Shown in pieces: positions 13,353 through 25,095 of a DNA stretch of 64,000 nt. The translations under genes and the position numbers were made by a program. Position 1 is the stretch's first letter, and every line of letters begins with the position of its first letter. Below the pieces are notes generated by a model, which was not told where the DNA came from, searched no databases, and saw nothing but the letters and a program-made list of their open reading frames with translations. Source of the DNA: Pegea sp. RAD2-039 (taxonomy: Eukaryota; Chordata; Thaliacea; Salpida; Salpidae); contig JAQGEQ010000299.1 of NCBI GenBank assembly GCA_034620365.1, forward strand, positions 310,001 to 374,000, written 5' to 3'.

Positions 13353-15851
13353 TCAAGGTTTCCAGATTCTCAACAAACCATCTTCAGAGTAAGTAGCAAG
13401 TAAGTTGCTGTGTGGATGATGACATATCCCGATTACATCTTTGTCATGGACAGTCAGTGTCCTTTCTAACTTACCACTGACCGTGGAGAAGCAATAGAGG
13501 ACCTAAAAGAAGAACAAGATGAGAAGAAGAAGGAAAAAGAAGAGACGTTAGGACCTGATCTTCACCGACGCAGTAGATCCATTCACCCCGGGGTGAGATG
13601 GTCGCACAGACAAAGTCGCCTCCTTCACGCTTACCAGAGCTGAACGACCTGACCGTTTGTCCCTGGACAAGTGAAGAGATGAGTTTAGGGTTGGGTTTGG
13701 GGACTGATTACTTTTGTGTTGGTGATGGATACTGTATTGGATCGATTACAAACGACCACGTGTTCCTGGTTTTTAGGTAAGAGGTGGACACTGTTGATTG
13801 TGATGTCCTGACCAGCTGTCCCAGCTGCGAGATAAGCAAAAGTGTCCATACACTCAGTGGTCTTCAAATTCCACATCTGAAAAAAGCCACAAATGAAACG
13901 GACCACAATATCCTTGCCACTCACCTTTACACTTCCATCTGATGACGCGCTGATCACGTGATGTCCATCTGGCATGAAAACAGCGTCGTTGACGAACGAT
14001 GTATGACCGCGAAGTTCTTTTAAAGCTTTTCCCGACTTTAAGCCATGAAGTTTAATAGTCGAATCAAAAGAGGCACTAAGAACCTAAAAAGGAGGACAAG
14101 GTCAATTGCTACCACCTCTACTAGTCCATGACCCACCTGACTCCCATCTCGAGAAAAGGACACACTAGTGACCCCTTTTGGATGCGCTTTATCGAATCTT
14201 CTCAAACACTGTCCTGTCGCTGTCTTCCAAACCTACACATCGAGAAGTTAATGACGTCACAGGTTGCGTTAAACAACCTTCACCTTGATCTTGCCCTCTT
14301 GGTCGCCACTGGCCAGCATCTCACTGTCCCGACTAAATGCCAGGCACAGCACGGCGTGGTCCATCATCATAAACTTGTCCTGGGCCTGAAATTGTAAATC
14401 CTTCCTGATCTTGCCAGTCGTGAAGTTCCAGACTTCGATAAAACCATCCACACTGTAAACCAGAGACGCTATTAAGTGTGGACCGCATATGGAGTGTGCA
14501 CCACATGTTTAGTGTGGACCACAAGTTTAGTGTGGACCGCATATGGAGTGTGGATCACATGTTTAGTGTGGACCGCATATGGAGTATGGACCACATGTTT
14601 AGTGTGGACCACATGTTTAGTGTGGACCGCATATGGAGTGTGGACCACATGTTTAGTGTGGACCGCATATGGAGTGTGGACCACAAGGTTGAATGTCTTA
14701 CCTTCCAGTGACCAGGTATTGACCGTCAGGTGAGAAAATGGCGCATTCAACATGGGACCTTTGACCAAATTTGATGGTTTTGCTGATCTGGGTCGGGAAC
14801 CTTTCATCTTCTTCTTCTCTTACAGTCGCAGCTTTACCTCGGAACAAATCAATCACGCTCCCGGGAGGAAGGAGTCCCTGAAGCTGCTGCCACTTGAGAG
14901 ATTGCCCGAGTAGTGAAAGCAATCGAGACGGAGGCGCCACGCTCACCTAATATGCAAATTAGTCTGATGATGATGATCAACTCCGGGACTTTCTCACCTC
15001 TTTGGCGAGCGATTGCGCGATCGAAGCTCTTCGCTTCTCTTTACTTGATCCTTCAGAATAAGCTTCCCGCGGATCGAAATAGGATTTGGTGAGCAGATTA
15101 TCGAGATGCATATAGCGATCTGGTTGAGCTTGCTTCATCGCCACCATCGGATCAGTTTGTCGAAGTAGGGATCGTGCGGCTCCAAGTTCCCGAAACTCCA
15201 CCAACTCGATCACAATTTGTTCATATAAATCAACGAGAGTCTTATCGGGAAGTTTTAGTGACTGGATCGCCTAAAAATGTTGAAAATTTTATAAAAGTGA
15301 CACTGGAGTGTTTTGGGTCTGAGAAGAGAGTTGAAGTACTTTGCACCCAGTTAGAGCAATTAGTTGTCAGGTTAGAAAAGTGGTATGGACACTTGGATTC
15401 ATTTGGGGGTCTACTTGAGGTCACAAGATAGACCTATGGTATTTGAGGCTTTTTTATTTCAAGTTTTTTGGAGTCATGTTGTATTTGCTTTTAAAGTTTT
15501 TATAATTTGTTATCTGCAGCTATGAGTTGAAGAAATAAATCCAAGTTTAAACAAAGATGAAAATGCAAACAGACCCAAGTATCTAGAGTATTAGAAAACA
15601 GAGAAGATATGCTGACCTGTAAAACGGTGTCCCAATGACCATTATTAATGTCAGATATAAAACTTTCGATACTATCAACTGTGTTTAATGAGATGGTTGA
15701 TTCTTCCTAAGACACAAATAAGATGTAGAATCTTGACAAGTGCATGTTTCATACTAACTTGTAGAATAGCAAGTGTGCGATGTAAGTTGTTTTCTTTGAG
15801 AAATTGTTGAATTAATCTAATGACATCAGCAGATTCAATTTCTAATGCCAT
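13353..15851 (-). CDS. SMU1: WD40-repeat splicing factor SMU1
   Basis: Spliceosomal B-complex protein that works with RED/IK. Exons: 15851-15759, 15706-15617, 15270-14998, 14946-14702, 14452-14284, 14232-14137, 14083-13925, 13876-13712, 13662-13555, 13502-13353; 515 residues (human 513), colinear throughout. LisH motif at about 6-38 ([20 protein letters not shown]), CTLH at about 40-95, the family linker ([39 protein letters not shown]), then WD40 blades from about 210 to the end ([39 protein letters not shown]). Introns are mostly 48-60 bp; that at 14453-14701 is filled by an 18-bp tandem repeat. A small gene ends about 130 bp upstream on the same strand. A candidate 3' splice site (TTTAAATAG) lies about 25 nt before the ATG. 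Confidence 0.98.
14475..14690. repeat. 18-bp tandem repeat filling a SMU1 intron
   Basis: Twelve units of exactly 18 bp. Two variants mix: AGTGTGGACCGCATATGG (units 1, 4, 6, 9, 11) and AGTGTGGACCACATGTTT (the others, with single changes). The array takes 216 of the 249 bp of the intron. Because 18 is a multiple of three and few stops occur, it is open in several frames on both strands, which creates spurious reading frames. Retention of the intron would add a stop codon directly after the exon, so the repeat is not coding. Confidence 0.97.
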
Positions 15852-15978
15852 CTTTACTTTACAGTTTTACAAAACCTATTTAAAGTATAGAGAATTGCTG
15901 ATTTATAATTTAATGTAAGTATCTAAATTATAATAACAAAATTTCCGTGTGACAATTAGATGCAAATGTAAGAAATCA

Positions 15979-15984
15979 TTTATT
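15979..15984 (-). terminator. Poly(A) signal of the small gene upstream of SMU1
   Basis: AATAAA on the minus strand overlaps the last base of the stop codon at 15984-15986 and lies about 130 bp before the SMU1 start codon. Its position argues that the two same-strand genes are separate messages that nearly abut. Confidence 0.5.
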
Positions 15985-16878
15985 TAATTAGTTTCATCAG
16001 ATTTCAACCTCTTCATCTGCTCTTTATACTTTTCAAAGTAAAAATCACTAGCTTCTTCACTATCTACTTTCTGATCATCATCGAATTTACACATTCTTTT
16101 CTGTAGTGTACCAGTTATCATGTCCATCTAACACGGAGGAAAGTCCAGGTGGACACGTTTGCGACAAGAAAATTCAATAAAAATCCCAGATAAAATGGAA
16201 TTTTATTCTGTTAATGACAAAATTTCTAGGAGACACAAATCTCCAAATTTTATGATGGAGGTGGAACCTCATTGCCCTAGGATTCATCACTCAGTGTCAC
16301 TCTGGCAGCTCCTGCGGCGCCAGCTGCGTGCAGCCACAACAGTTCTTTGGTTCTGCTGCATACCTTGTGGGCATGGAGAGTGGAATCCTGTTACATGGGC
16401 AACAACTGGATACCCATAATATCTGTCCTGGCTTACAACATTGCCATTCTTGGCCCAAATAAGCCATTTCGTCTTTTTTACAGAGATCTCTACTTCCTCT
16501 AGAAGAGATATATGTCCCAACATCCAATGCTTGGACATAAAAGTAGATCAAAGAGAAACTTTTCTTATCATTTCAAACTTCCTGAACCTCTAGAACAACT
16601 TATTGGGAGTTTCTGAACTGTGGATACAACATAAGCAACATGTTACTCCTTTACATCATTTGCATGAAGATCTTTGATGGCAAAAAGATGCAGAGATTTC
16701 AAGGAATATAATCAAAGACTTTATAGTTTTGTTGAGACTTGGAGAAAATGTTGAGGATGCTTTCTATAAAGATCTTTTGAAGAGCGGAGTTGTCTTCTTT
16801 ACATTTTATAGGTCTTTGTGAACCTAGTTTTAATATTTGATCAAGATCAGAATCTAATAGAGAATCTATAGGCTTCAT
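15984..16878 (-). CDS. Small two-exon gene, unknown protein (~100 residues)
   Basis: Not recognised. The simplest phase-consistent model is exon 16878-16720 (53 codons, from MKPIDSLLDSDLDQI) and exon 16127-15984 (47 codons and stop), giving a 100-residue acidic, helical-looking protein ending in YFEKYKEQMKRLKSDETN. The second exon has a good acceptor (GTGTTAG), ends with TAA and is followed by AATAAA, so a real 3' end here is fairly secure. The first exon and its donor (GTCTTT) are less so; extra exons may exist in the 592-bp intron, which also contains a SINE-like repeat. A T-rich acceptor lies close upstream of the ATG. The head-to-tail position about 130 bp before SMU1 suggests co-transcription. 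Confidence 0.45.
16262..16485 (+). mobile_element. SINE-like interspersed repeat, copy B (inverted relative to A and C)
   Basis: The reverse complement of this block matches 2850-3172 over about 150 bp, including GACAGATATTATGG and the CCAGTTGTTGCCCAT block. It lies inside the intron of the small gene upstream of SMU1. The B-box-bearing end of copies A and C is not visible here, so the copy looks truncated. The 83-84-codon minus-strand frames across it are products of the repeat. Confidence 0.6.
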
Positions 16879-16899
16879 AATGGCAAGTTTTTATACAAA

Positions 16900-18334
16900 A
16901 ACTAAAAATAATTAATAAAAAATGTTTTTTAATTAACTTGCATGATATTTTTATCTAGAAATTTGTAAGAAATCAAAATTTATAAAATTTTTCACCACAA
17001 TTTTGTTATTTATAAATTTTGTGAACTAAATTAACAAAAATAAAAATCTTAAGTTCCAAAAAGTCATTTATTGAAATTAATTATACTAAATAATATCATA
17101 ACCTATTTATTTTAATTAACACATAGCTACAGATGACAAATTACATATCTCTTAAAGCAAACAACCAACTAATACATTATGATTGCAGAAAAATAATGAA
17201 ATAATAAATAAAGGAAGAATTAGGAAAATCCAAAACTATCAGTAAGCATAAAAAAGATAAAACTTAATCATTTTTATGTTGGGAGTCAGAAAAGATATAT
17301 ACAAAATAACAAAATGTTATAAATAAGTTAGTATTGAATTTGTTATTATTATCAACTTTTGTTTTAATTATATATAAATTGTATTTGTGATTAATGTTTA
17401 TAAAAAATATATTCTATTATAACATTTTAAGCTTTCACCTTTAATGAATAAAATCATTACTTTTATAATTATTATTAAAAATCGTCAGTAGAAGTATTTT
17501 TTATAACTAAATAAATATAACATTTTGGTTAAAAATATTTCAACTAAAGAACTTCAAATATATTTTATATCTTTCAAAGAAAAAAAACTTTCCTTAAAAA
17601 TAACTGAAAATTAAAATTATTAAATAAAAAATTTTAACAACTGCAACATTCATGAAAGAGTCCAAAATTTCATCATTTAAAAAATTTGTATATTAATAAT
17701 AAATAAAATTGAAAATAATTACAAACAAATTAAGATAGTTAAATTGAAATTGTATGCCGAGTTGTTGCTGCCAAAACTTAAGGGCCGAATATGGCCACAT
17801 AATTGTTTGTAATGAAAGACATCGTCATACGAAGTAGTTTTGAATCTGAGGGTTTTATCTTCTACAGTTGCTTATAGATATAACTCTAGATTGAAATAGA
17901 ACAAAAAATATTTTTATTAATATTTCTTAAGGTTTAAAAACTTGTCTAAGATAAATGACAGTAGTCTAACGTAATAACTATGACTAACATTTTGGTAATA
18001 ATACGAAAACTTTAAAATTTTTATATAAAACTCCTATTTTATACAAATTTACAATACTATTTAGTGGTTTATCGGTTTTTAGATATTAAAAAATTTATCT
18101 TATTATCATTTTTATAATTTTAAATTTCAGAATTAGATTGATTGAGCTTTTAGAAGTTAAATTTTTACAACACATAGTTTTCTTTGGAAAAAAAACTTTC
18201 TTGAACAAGTTAATTGAGTATCACTAAATAATTGTTATACGCTTTAATCTACTAAAATAAACATGAAAATAAAACTCAATCAGTTTTTTTAATAATTTTT
18301 GCAAGATATTTAACTATTAATTAGTCTGTTTCAG
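16900..18334. other. AT-rich intergenic stretch
   Basis: No exon or RNA gene. A patch at about 17755-17875 is less AT-rich and contains TTTTGAATCTGAGGGTTTT, loosely like a piece of repeat copy C, possibly an old fragment. Nothing else stands out. Confidence 0.55.
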
Positions 18335-18700
18335 CTGATGACGGACATTCTGTATGCCAGGGTAGAAATTATGGAGATCTAGTTGCTACCCAGCAGCAAG
18401 ATTCCACTCTCCATGCCAACAAAGTTATATAGTGGATCAGACGGACTAATGTAGCTACGCCCGGCTGGCCTCATAGGAGCTGCTAGAACGACACTGAGTA
18501 CATTGACAAACTGACTGACGGTTTTGAATTCGGAGTTTTGAATCTCCTAGAAGAGTTGATATTTTAAGACTCACAGATCCTTTCTACCCGAGTTTTTTAT
18601 AGACTTTTTCTTGTGGTAAGTATATTTGAGCTCGAACCCAAAACCTTTCTCGTATCAGGTCAGGGTGATTGTCTCCTCATTACAGACATAAATCTAATCA
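18335..18700 (-). mobile_element. SINE-like interspersed repeat, copy C
   Basis: Homologous to 2850-3172 from the ATTATGGAGATCT region through ACGCCCGGCTGG to the CCTTTCTACCCGAGTTTTTT block. On the minus strand the right end reads GGGTTCGAGCTC at about 18630, a near-perfect pol III B box, after a tRNA-like stretch that starts near 18700. A tRNA-derived promoter head at the minus-strand 5' end makes a SINE the best guess. It has no intact frame. Confidence 0.6.
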
Positions 18701-19685
18701 CTAAATATTTAATTTGATTCAAAAAACTTTTTTTAAGATTTTTACTCAAAAGACTTTTATAAAGATATTTGCTAAATAAGAAAACCTAGCTTATTTAGAC
18801 AATTTATAGTTTTGTAAAAAGTCGATAAGAAATTGAATTTTGGTCATCACAAAACAAGTTGTAATTTTTTAAATTTATAAAATGTCAAAGACCTTTAGTG
18901 GAGTTTTCTTTATTATGTCGCATTTAATCAAACTATTAAGAATAGAAAAAATTCTTAAATTCTTGTTCAATTTTCTGATCCTTTTATATTTGAGATAAAA
19001 AAAATCGATTATTGAATTTTGTGCTAAATATATTTTTTAAGTATCACGTGGCTTATAAAGTAATTTATGTCAAAGTTTTTGTTAAGTACTTGATATATTA
19101 AAACAAATATTTGAAAAATATTTCAATAAACCAAGTGTATAACAAATATGCATTTAATCATAAAAAAATTTATGGTTTAAACTTTTGGTGCTAATAAGCC
19201 AGGTGTTTATGAATTTTTATTACTTTATGATATATAACATTACTTTGTTTACTAATGAAGCATTTTAAAAACAAAATTGTTCAACTTTTGTTGATATTAT
19301 CATTCAAGTTTTTGATTTTTTGTTATTATTATTTTAGTATTCTTTATTATTAAAAGTAAATTGCCAATTGCGGTTTGAAACACAATTTATTAAATCATTT
19401 GATAAGATTTTCATAAAAACTTTCTCAATTTTACAAAGCGAAAGCTTTCCTAGAGTAAAATGTTTACTTTTCAGAAGAGATTAATAATAAACATAAGATT
19501 GAAAAAGTTAAAAGAGAATAATTATAAATAAATTTCAAGTTTTATACTTTATTTATGTAATAAAGTTTAAATAAAACTTTTAAATATTTATTTAACAATT
19601 TTCTCTTTTCATTTAAACTAAAATTAAGACTGAATATTAATTATGAAAGAAATCTTTAAATACATGATTGGACATTATGGCTTTT
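18701..19685. other. AT-rich intergenic stretch
   Basis: Nothing recognised apart from the FMO 3' flank at the right end. Confidence 0.6.
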
Positions 19686-22600
19686 TTAAATAAAATTGTA
19701 AAAGAAGTAATAAGAGATAAATAAGAACAGAAGTAACATAGAAATATGATTTGATAAAGACTTCTTATTTTCAACTTGATCATTCAACTTTCGAGTCATC
19801 AAAGGATACCTTACTCTATAATCTTGAAGTAAAATTCGTTTAATAGAGTCTTCAGATCTTCCAGGTCCGTAAAGACGGTACTGATACGGTGTGACTGGCC
19901 CAAATATCACCTGATAAAACAGTTCCCGCGATATTTTCTCGCAAGGAAAGATGTTTGATTCTTACTTTCATAGCCACTGAAAAGTTAGTGAAAAATAGTT
20001 TCAAAATTTGTGGTTTAACTCCAAATTGTTCAGCAATCTCATCCATATAACCAATATAATCAACCTAAAAACATCAAATCGTCAGTTTCTTCGAATTTGT
20101 TTCATCATTATTTGATAAACAAAAAAATACTAGCTGATTGTTTTATCATAAATTTTCTAATTTCAAATAAACTTTGTGTAAATAAAAGTTAAACATTAAA
20201 TAGAGTTGAAAAGTTCAACTTTTCAGTTCACTTTATGAAAAAAGATAATGTTAAACAGACATTGATGGATTGATCTTCATAAAAACTCATTCAAACCTGA
20301 ACAGTATGTCTTTGAGAAGAATAATATGTTTCCATCATAAGCTTCTTATTCTTTTGAATGTCTTTCGTCATCAAGTCATTTGTGGGAAGTTTGTTTAAAC
20401 CTTTAATTGAACCGTGAATATCAATCATTAAAGACAAGTTTGTCAAAACATTTTGAAAAGATCAACCTTTAAAGACTCTTGTAACCCAACGTGATTGAAT
20501 CTCTGAGATCGGGTTTATAGCTCCGAGAGGTTGTACAAGTCCGATGAAAGCGAGAGTCGAATGCTGTTGCCGTGGCAACCAGATATTCTTGTACAAATCA
20601 CAATGATTCCGATGAACCTAAAAATTAGACGATTTTCGTAAAGCGACCGCCAGACAAAGGTGAAAGAAGCATCAGAAAACATAAAAGTTGAAAATGTCAC
20701 GAGGTCAAAGGTCAAACCGCCGATAAAAACCAGAATTTGAAAAATGTCCAAAAAGCTACAAAATCGGCGTGTGCAGTAAAGCGGAACGAATTGTTACTTC
20801 AAGAACCGACGAATCAAGAAACGGAAATGAAAAGTTGTATCCGGTCGCGAAGACGACGACGTCAACGTTCACGCGAGTCCCATCCTCAAAAATCACTCCA
20901 GTGGAAGTAAACTCTTTCACGTCTCCCTTGACAACGATGCGCCCGCTGATGATGCGATTCGGAAGATCATCATTTACAGTCGGATGCTGCAAATGGATTT
21001 CAAAAAAGGGAAATCCCCAAAAATGAAAATGACTTGACTGAAGAGACTGTGAGCAGGTTTGAGTGCAAAGATGCTGTGATCGAATTTGGATCCAAATCCG
21101 TTGGAGAAGAGACTATTAAGGAAGAACTGTGGAAGAATCTTCAACAAAAAATATAAGATTCTGTTGAAAGAGGTAGAAGTTGTTGAAAGTGGTCACTTGG
21201 GGGCGTTGTTACCGCGAAGTGTAACTGAAATCGTAAGGAAGTCCTTTATCTCCAAGTCGATTGAAGATCCAAGATCCTCTTCGCGTGCTAAGATGTACCT
21301 AGAGTGATAATTGAACACTAGATGTCGCAGTTGTGGCAATTTACAAACCGATTTAGCGTGGATACTCGTCTCAACCGCGATATCGCTTCCAGAGTTTCCA
21401 ATCCCAATCACTAAGACTCGTTGATCCACGAAAGAGAAAGGAGTCCGGTAGTCATGACTATGCATCATTTCGCCTTGAAAGTTGTCAAGACCTTCGAACA
21501 ATATCGAAATTAAGATAAGAAAACTCGTGCTGTGATTGGTTAAAAACTTTTTCGGTAAAAATCAAAATTTCCGAAAAAATCTGTTCAAAGTTCAACTCGT
21601 TAATAAACTTCTGAAATTCTTCTACGAGCCTAAAGCCAACAAGCATTTGAACGAGCCACAATTAAGGTGAAAAGTTCAAATTTAGTTGTTGGGTTTGGTT
21701 GGCATAGTAACCATTTCTTTCATTACTACTATTATCAGTGGAGCGTTTCTTTCATGTTTTTTCAGAGGGATTTAAATGAGTTATTTTCGTTAAGACCCCA
21801 AAATAACCTCTGAAAAGTTCATTTTAAGTCTAAATTGCTTTTTGAAACTAAAGTTGATGGACTTTTGACAAAATTTCGTTTTCTTTTCCCCCTAATTTTT
21901 TTTCGCTAATTGCAAATAAGGTTTTAGTTTTTTTAAAAGTTTATCGTTTAGTGGTTTCGAAATTAAATGAAATATTTGTTTGAAAATCATCAAAAGAATT
22001 GCTTGAAACCTTTAAAAGAGTTTTTAGGGAAATGTGGAAATGCGTGATGACCAGTAGCAACCATTACTCCATCAAATATTTGATCTTCAACTTCATTATT
22101 CCGCAGATCTTTTATTTTTACTACCCTGTCGAAAAAGTCGTTTAATTAGGCTTTGATATTAAAGTTTGTTTTAATTAGTTGTTTTTGACCACCAACAATT
22201 ATTTGTTTTGTACTTTTGTAAATGTTACAAAAGAAAAATGATATAACTTACCATCTGCCAGTCAAAAAGAAGTCTTCAGAATGTTTACATGATAAAATTT
22301 CTTTTCTAAAATGAATATGCTTCTTTAAATCAAACCTGCAGAAAAAATTTAGTCAGAAAAGTTTATAAAAGTTGAAAATATGTAACTTGTTTGCATATAG
22401 ATGAAAATATTCAATAACTTTTGTGTTGTGCATGAAATTAGGAAAATCTTGTGGGACAGGAAAATCAGAAAATGCCATCATTTCTTTGCTTGTATTAATG
22501 ATAGTTGACTTATAGACACAAGCACCTTCTTTTGGATTAGCATCATACTGCCATAAACCTGTTTCAACAACACTTTAAACAATTCTCAATAATCCTAACG

Positions 22601-22737
22601 TTCTAACCTCCAATATAATCAGATTTTTCAAAACAAACTGGTTCTAAACCTTCTTCTTTGCAGCATTTTATAGCAGTTAAGCCGCTGGCTCCAGAACCAA
22701 TTATACAGATTTGTTTTGGCTTACCCAAGTTCCTCAT
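19686..22737 (-). CDS. FMO: Flavin-containing monooxygenase
   Basis: FAD- and NADPH-dependent monooxygenase that oxygenates soft nucleophiles (N, S) and probably sits on the ER membrane through its C-terminus. Exons: 22737-22608, 22558-22387, 22335-22252, 22125-22010, 21491-21349, 21298-21213, 21160-21034, 20986-20798, 20617-20467, 20400-20297, 20064-19966, 19910-19686; 541 residues (human FMO5 is 533). FAD site GSGASG near residue 15; FMO signature [16 protein letters not shown] site [17 protein letters not shown] motif; [15 protein letters not shown] is very like FMO5; a hydrophobic tail ([16 protein letters not shown]) ends the protein. All residues expected for activity are present. A splice-acceptor-like AG sits 2 nt before the ATG. 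Several donors are non-consensus (GTTTGT, GTCATT), but each joint restores family sequence. Confidence 0.97.
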
Positions 22738-25020
22738 TACTGATTGCAAATATTTCAAATTTTTGGGTTGCAACTCTCAACACGAGTAATCTGCTTAAAA
22801 ACTAACAAAGTTAAGTACTGATGTTATTAAAAACAAATTAACAAAGTTCTTTTTTTGCTTTTTTTTATATAAGAGCGATCACAAAATTACAAGTAAAGAA
22901 TTCTCTTTAATAAAAAAGTTAAAAATATAAGTTTTAGATTGATTACGATTTTTATTGAAATAAATATTTATTTATTAGTTGTGGATGATTTATCACAAGC
23001 TTATATTAAAAACCTCAGTGATAAATTGTCAAATATTCATAAATAAATAAAATTTTAGTTTAATAAATATATCAACTACTAAATTCAATAAAAACTTTCA
23101 ACATTCTTTGCCTCATACAATTCATAATCAAATAACATTTAAGAATTTGCAAAAAAAAACTTATAAGTTCATGAATAAAATTTAGTTAATAACCTTTAAT
23201 ATCCTTATAATCACATAAGAAATAATTTGGTATGCTGCAACCATTTAATACCAGCTTGACTAAGTCATTTTTCTGGATACAATAAAAAGAAGAAGGAATA
23301 ATTTTCAAGTTCTTTTAGTCTCAGCTAGTTATATAGCTCCAGCATGTGGTGTTAATTTATACGCGCGTTTGAAAGTAAATTCATGTACCCTGGTTTTTAG
23401 GTTATTTCCCCTAAAGCGAAATAACAAACGGTATCTGTTATATTAGATATTATTTTTTTAATATTTCAATCTAATGTCGATTATTAAAGGTCAATTCTAG
23501 TTATAAATTAAAAATCTTAATTTTTGGACATTTTTTTGTTTATAAAAGAAAACTTTGTTTATATTTATATTGTATAAAAAATGGTTGATGATTTAATAGG
23601 AAACTTTTTCTATTTTTAAACATTATTTATTTTAGTTATTAGAAAAACGTTTACGACAAAAAATCTAGCTGAAGTATAGACACAATGCTATAAGTTTTGA
23701 AATACTTACATGGCTCGCTTGAAATTAGCGTGCATCAAATCTAATTAAATATTAGTTGCATAAGTTTAGCTTTGACCTTTAACACATGTTTAAACCAGTT
23801 GTGTAAGAATTTTCCAAACAAATTTTGATACTAATGAGTTAGGGTGCTTAGTAATTGCTTGATTCGATATTGAAAAAGAATTGATAAATTAATTAAAATA
23901 ACACATTGGTATTGTGTGCAACTCTTATTTAAAAGTAATTTATTAGCAGAATTTGTGAAAAATCTTATTCAAGATTTCCTTAGACATTTTTTGAAATGCT
24001 TTAATATGTAATTCTACTAAACGTTTCGGCCCAAAAAGTTCGAAATCTAAATAATGTTCACGACTTATTAACTTTAACAAAAGTTTTTTTGTCTTAAACT
24101 GATTTCTACTAAAAAATAATGCTTCTAAAGATATAATAGCTAGAACTAAAAGTTCAAAAAAAGTATAAATAGAAACTTGATTTTATCTATTTAATGAAAT
24201 AAAACTGCTCGTTCTGTGAAAGTTCATTAAACAAGAAAACCTTTGTTGAAAATGGCTAATTTCTTTAAAAAAAATACTAAAACATTTAATAGTACTTTTC
24301 TAGTAAGAAAACGAACTTAATTAAACTATTTTCTTTTTTTTTTGGTTTAACAGGAAGCTGACCTTTAAGCCATCCAAAGAATTTTTTAAGCTTTCAGAAA
24401 ACTTCTTTAAAGTTTTTTGTGGGTTTTGAGATGTTATATGAGCAGATAAAAAGAAAATTAAAAACTTTTAAGAAAAAATTTAAATTAAAAAAGAACAAAA
24501 TAATGATAATTATCAAATTTTCCCAATTAAAAAAATAAAAAGTATTTATACATTAAAGAAAAACAATAAACAAAAACATTCCCTCAGTCAAAAAGTAGAT
24601 AAATATAAAAGGATATTGTAAACAACCTCTTTTAATTCAAGGTAAAAATAAATTATTGACATATAAAGGAAGGTTTTAAAATGTTAAAAAAAATGCTCCA
24701 ATAAAAAACCTAAAAATAAGTTATCCCATTTAAAAAAAAAACGATTTTTGTGATGTAAAACAGAAAAAACAATTTTATATTCTCTTAATCTTGCTGAAAA
24801 TAATCATGATTTTCAAATTACAAGAAAAACGTTTTTTGTTTGTTTATTTCTACAACTAAATCCAAATGATTATTTCAACGTATTTTCGATCTGCAAAGCA
24901 CGACATAGGAAAGGTTTTCAAATAAATCAATATTTTGGTCTAAATATTTGTCAACGAAATGATAAAAGTATTGAAAGGAAATTTGTATTTGCTTCTTTAT
25001 ATTGGATTTCAGCAGAACGA
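22738..25020. other. AT-rich intergenic stretch
   Basis: No supported gene. The patch at 23215-23430 is less AT-rich but has no coding frame and matches nothing else I noticed in the window. FMO and the next gene are divergently arranged across this region, so it should contain their promoters; I cannot point to a specific element. Confidence 0.55.
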
Positions 25021-25095
25021 AACTTGAAGGTAAGTTCTAGGAAAATGTTGGTTATCAATTTCAACTTTTTGATGTTATGTATACTAGAACCCCTG

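Noticed and set aside
14472-14807. Long frames on both strands over 14.47-14.81 kb
   Set aside because: They are produced by the 18-bp tandem repeat and its flanking SMU1 exon; the repeat lies in an intron.
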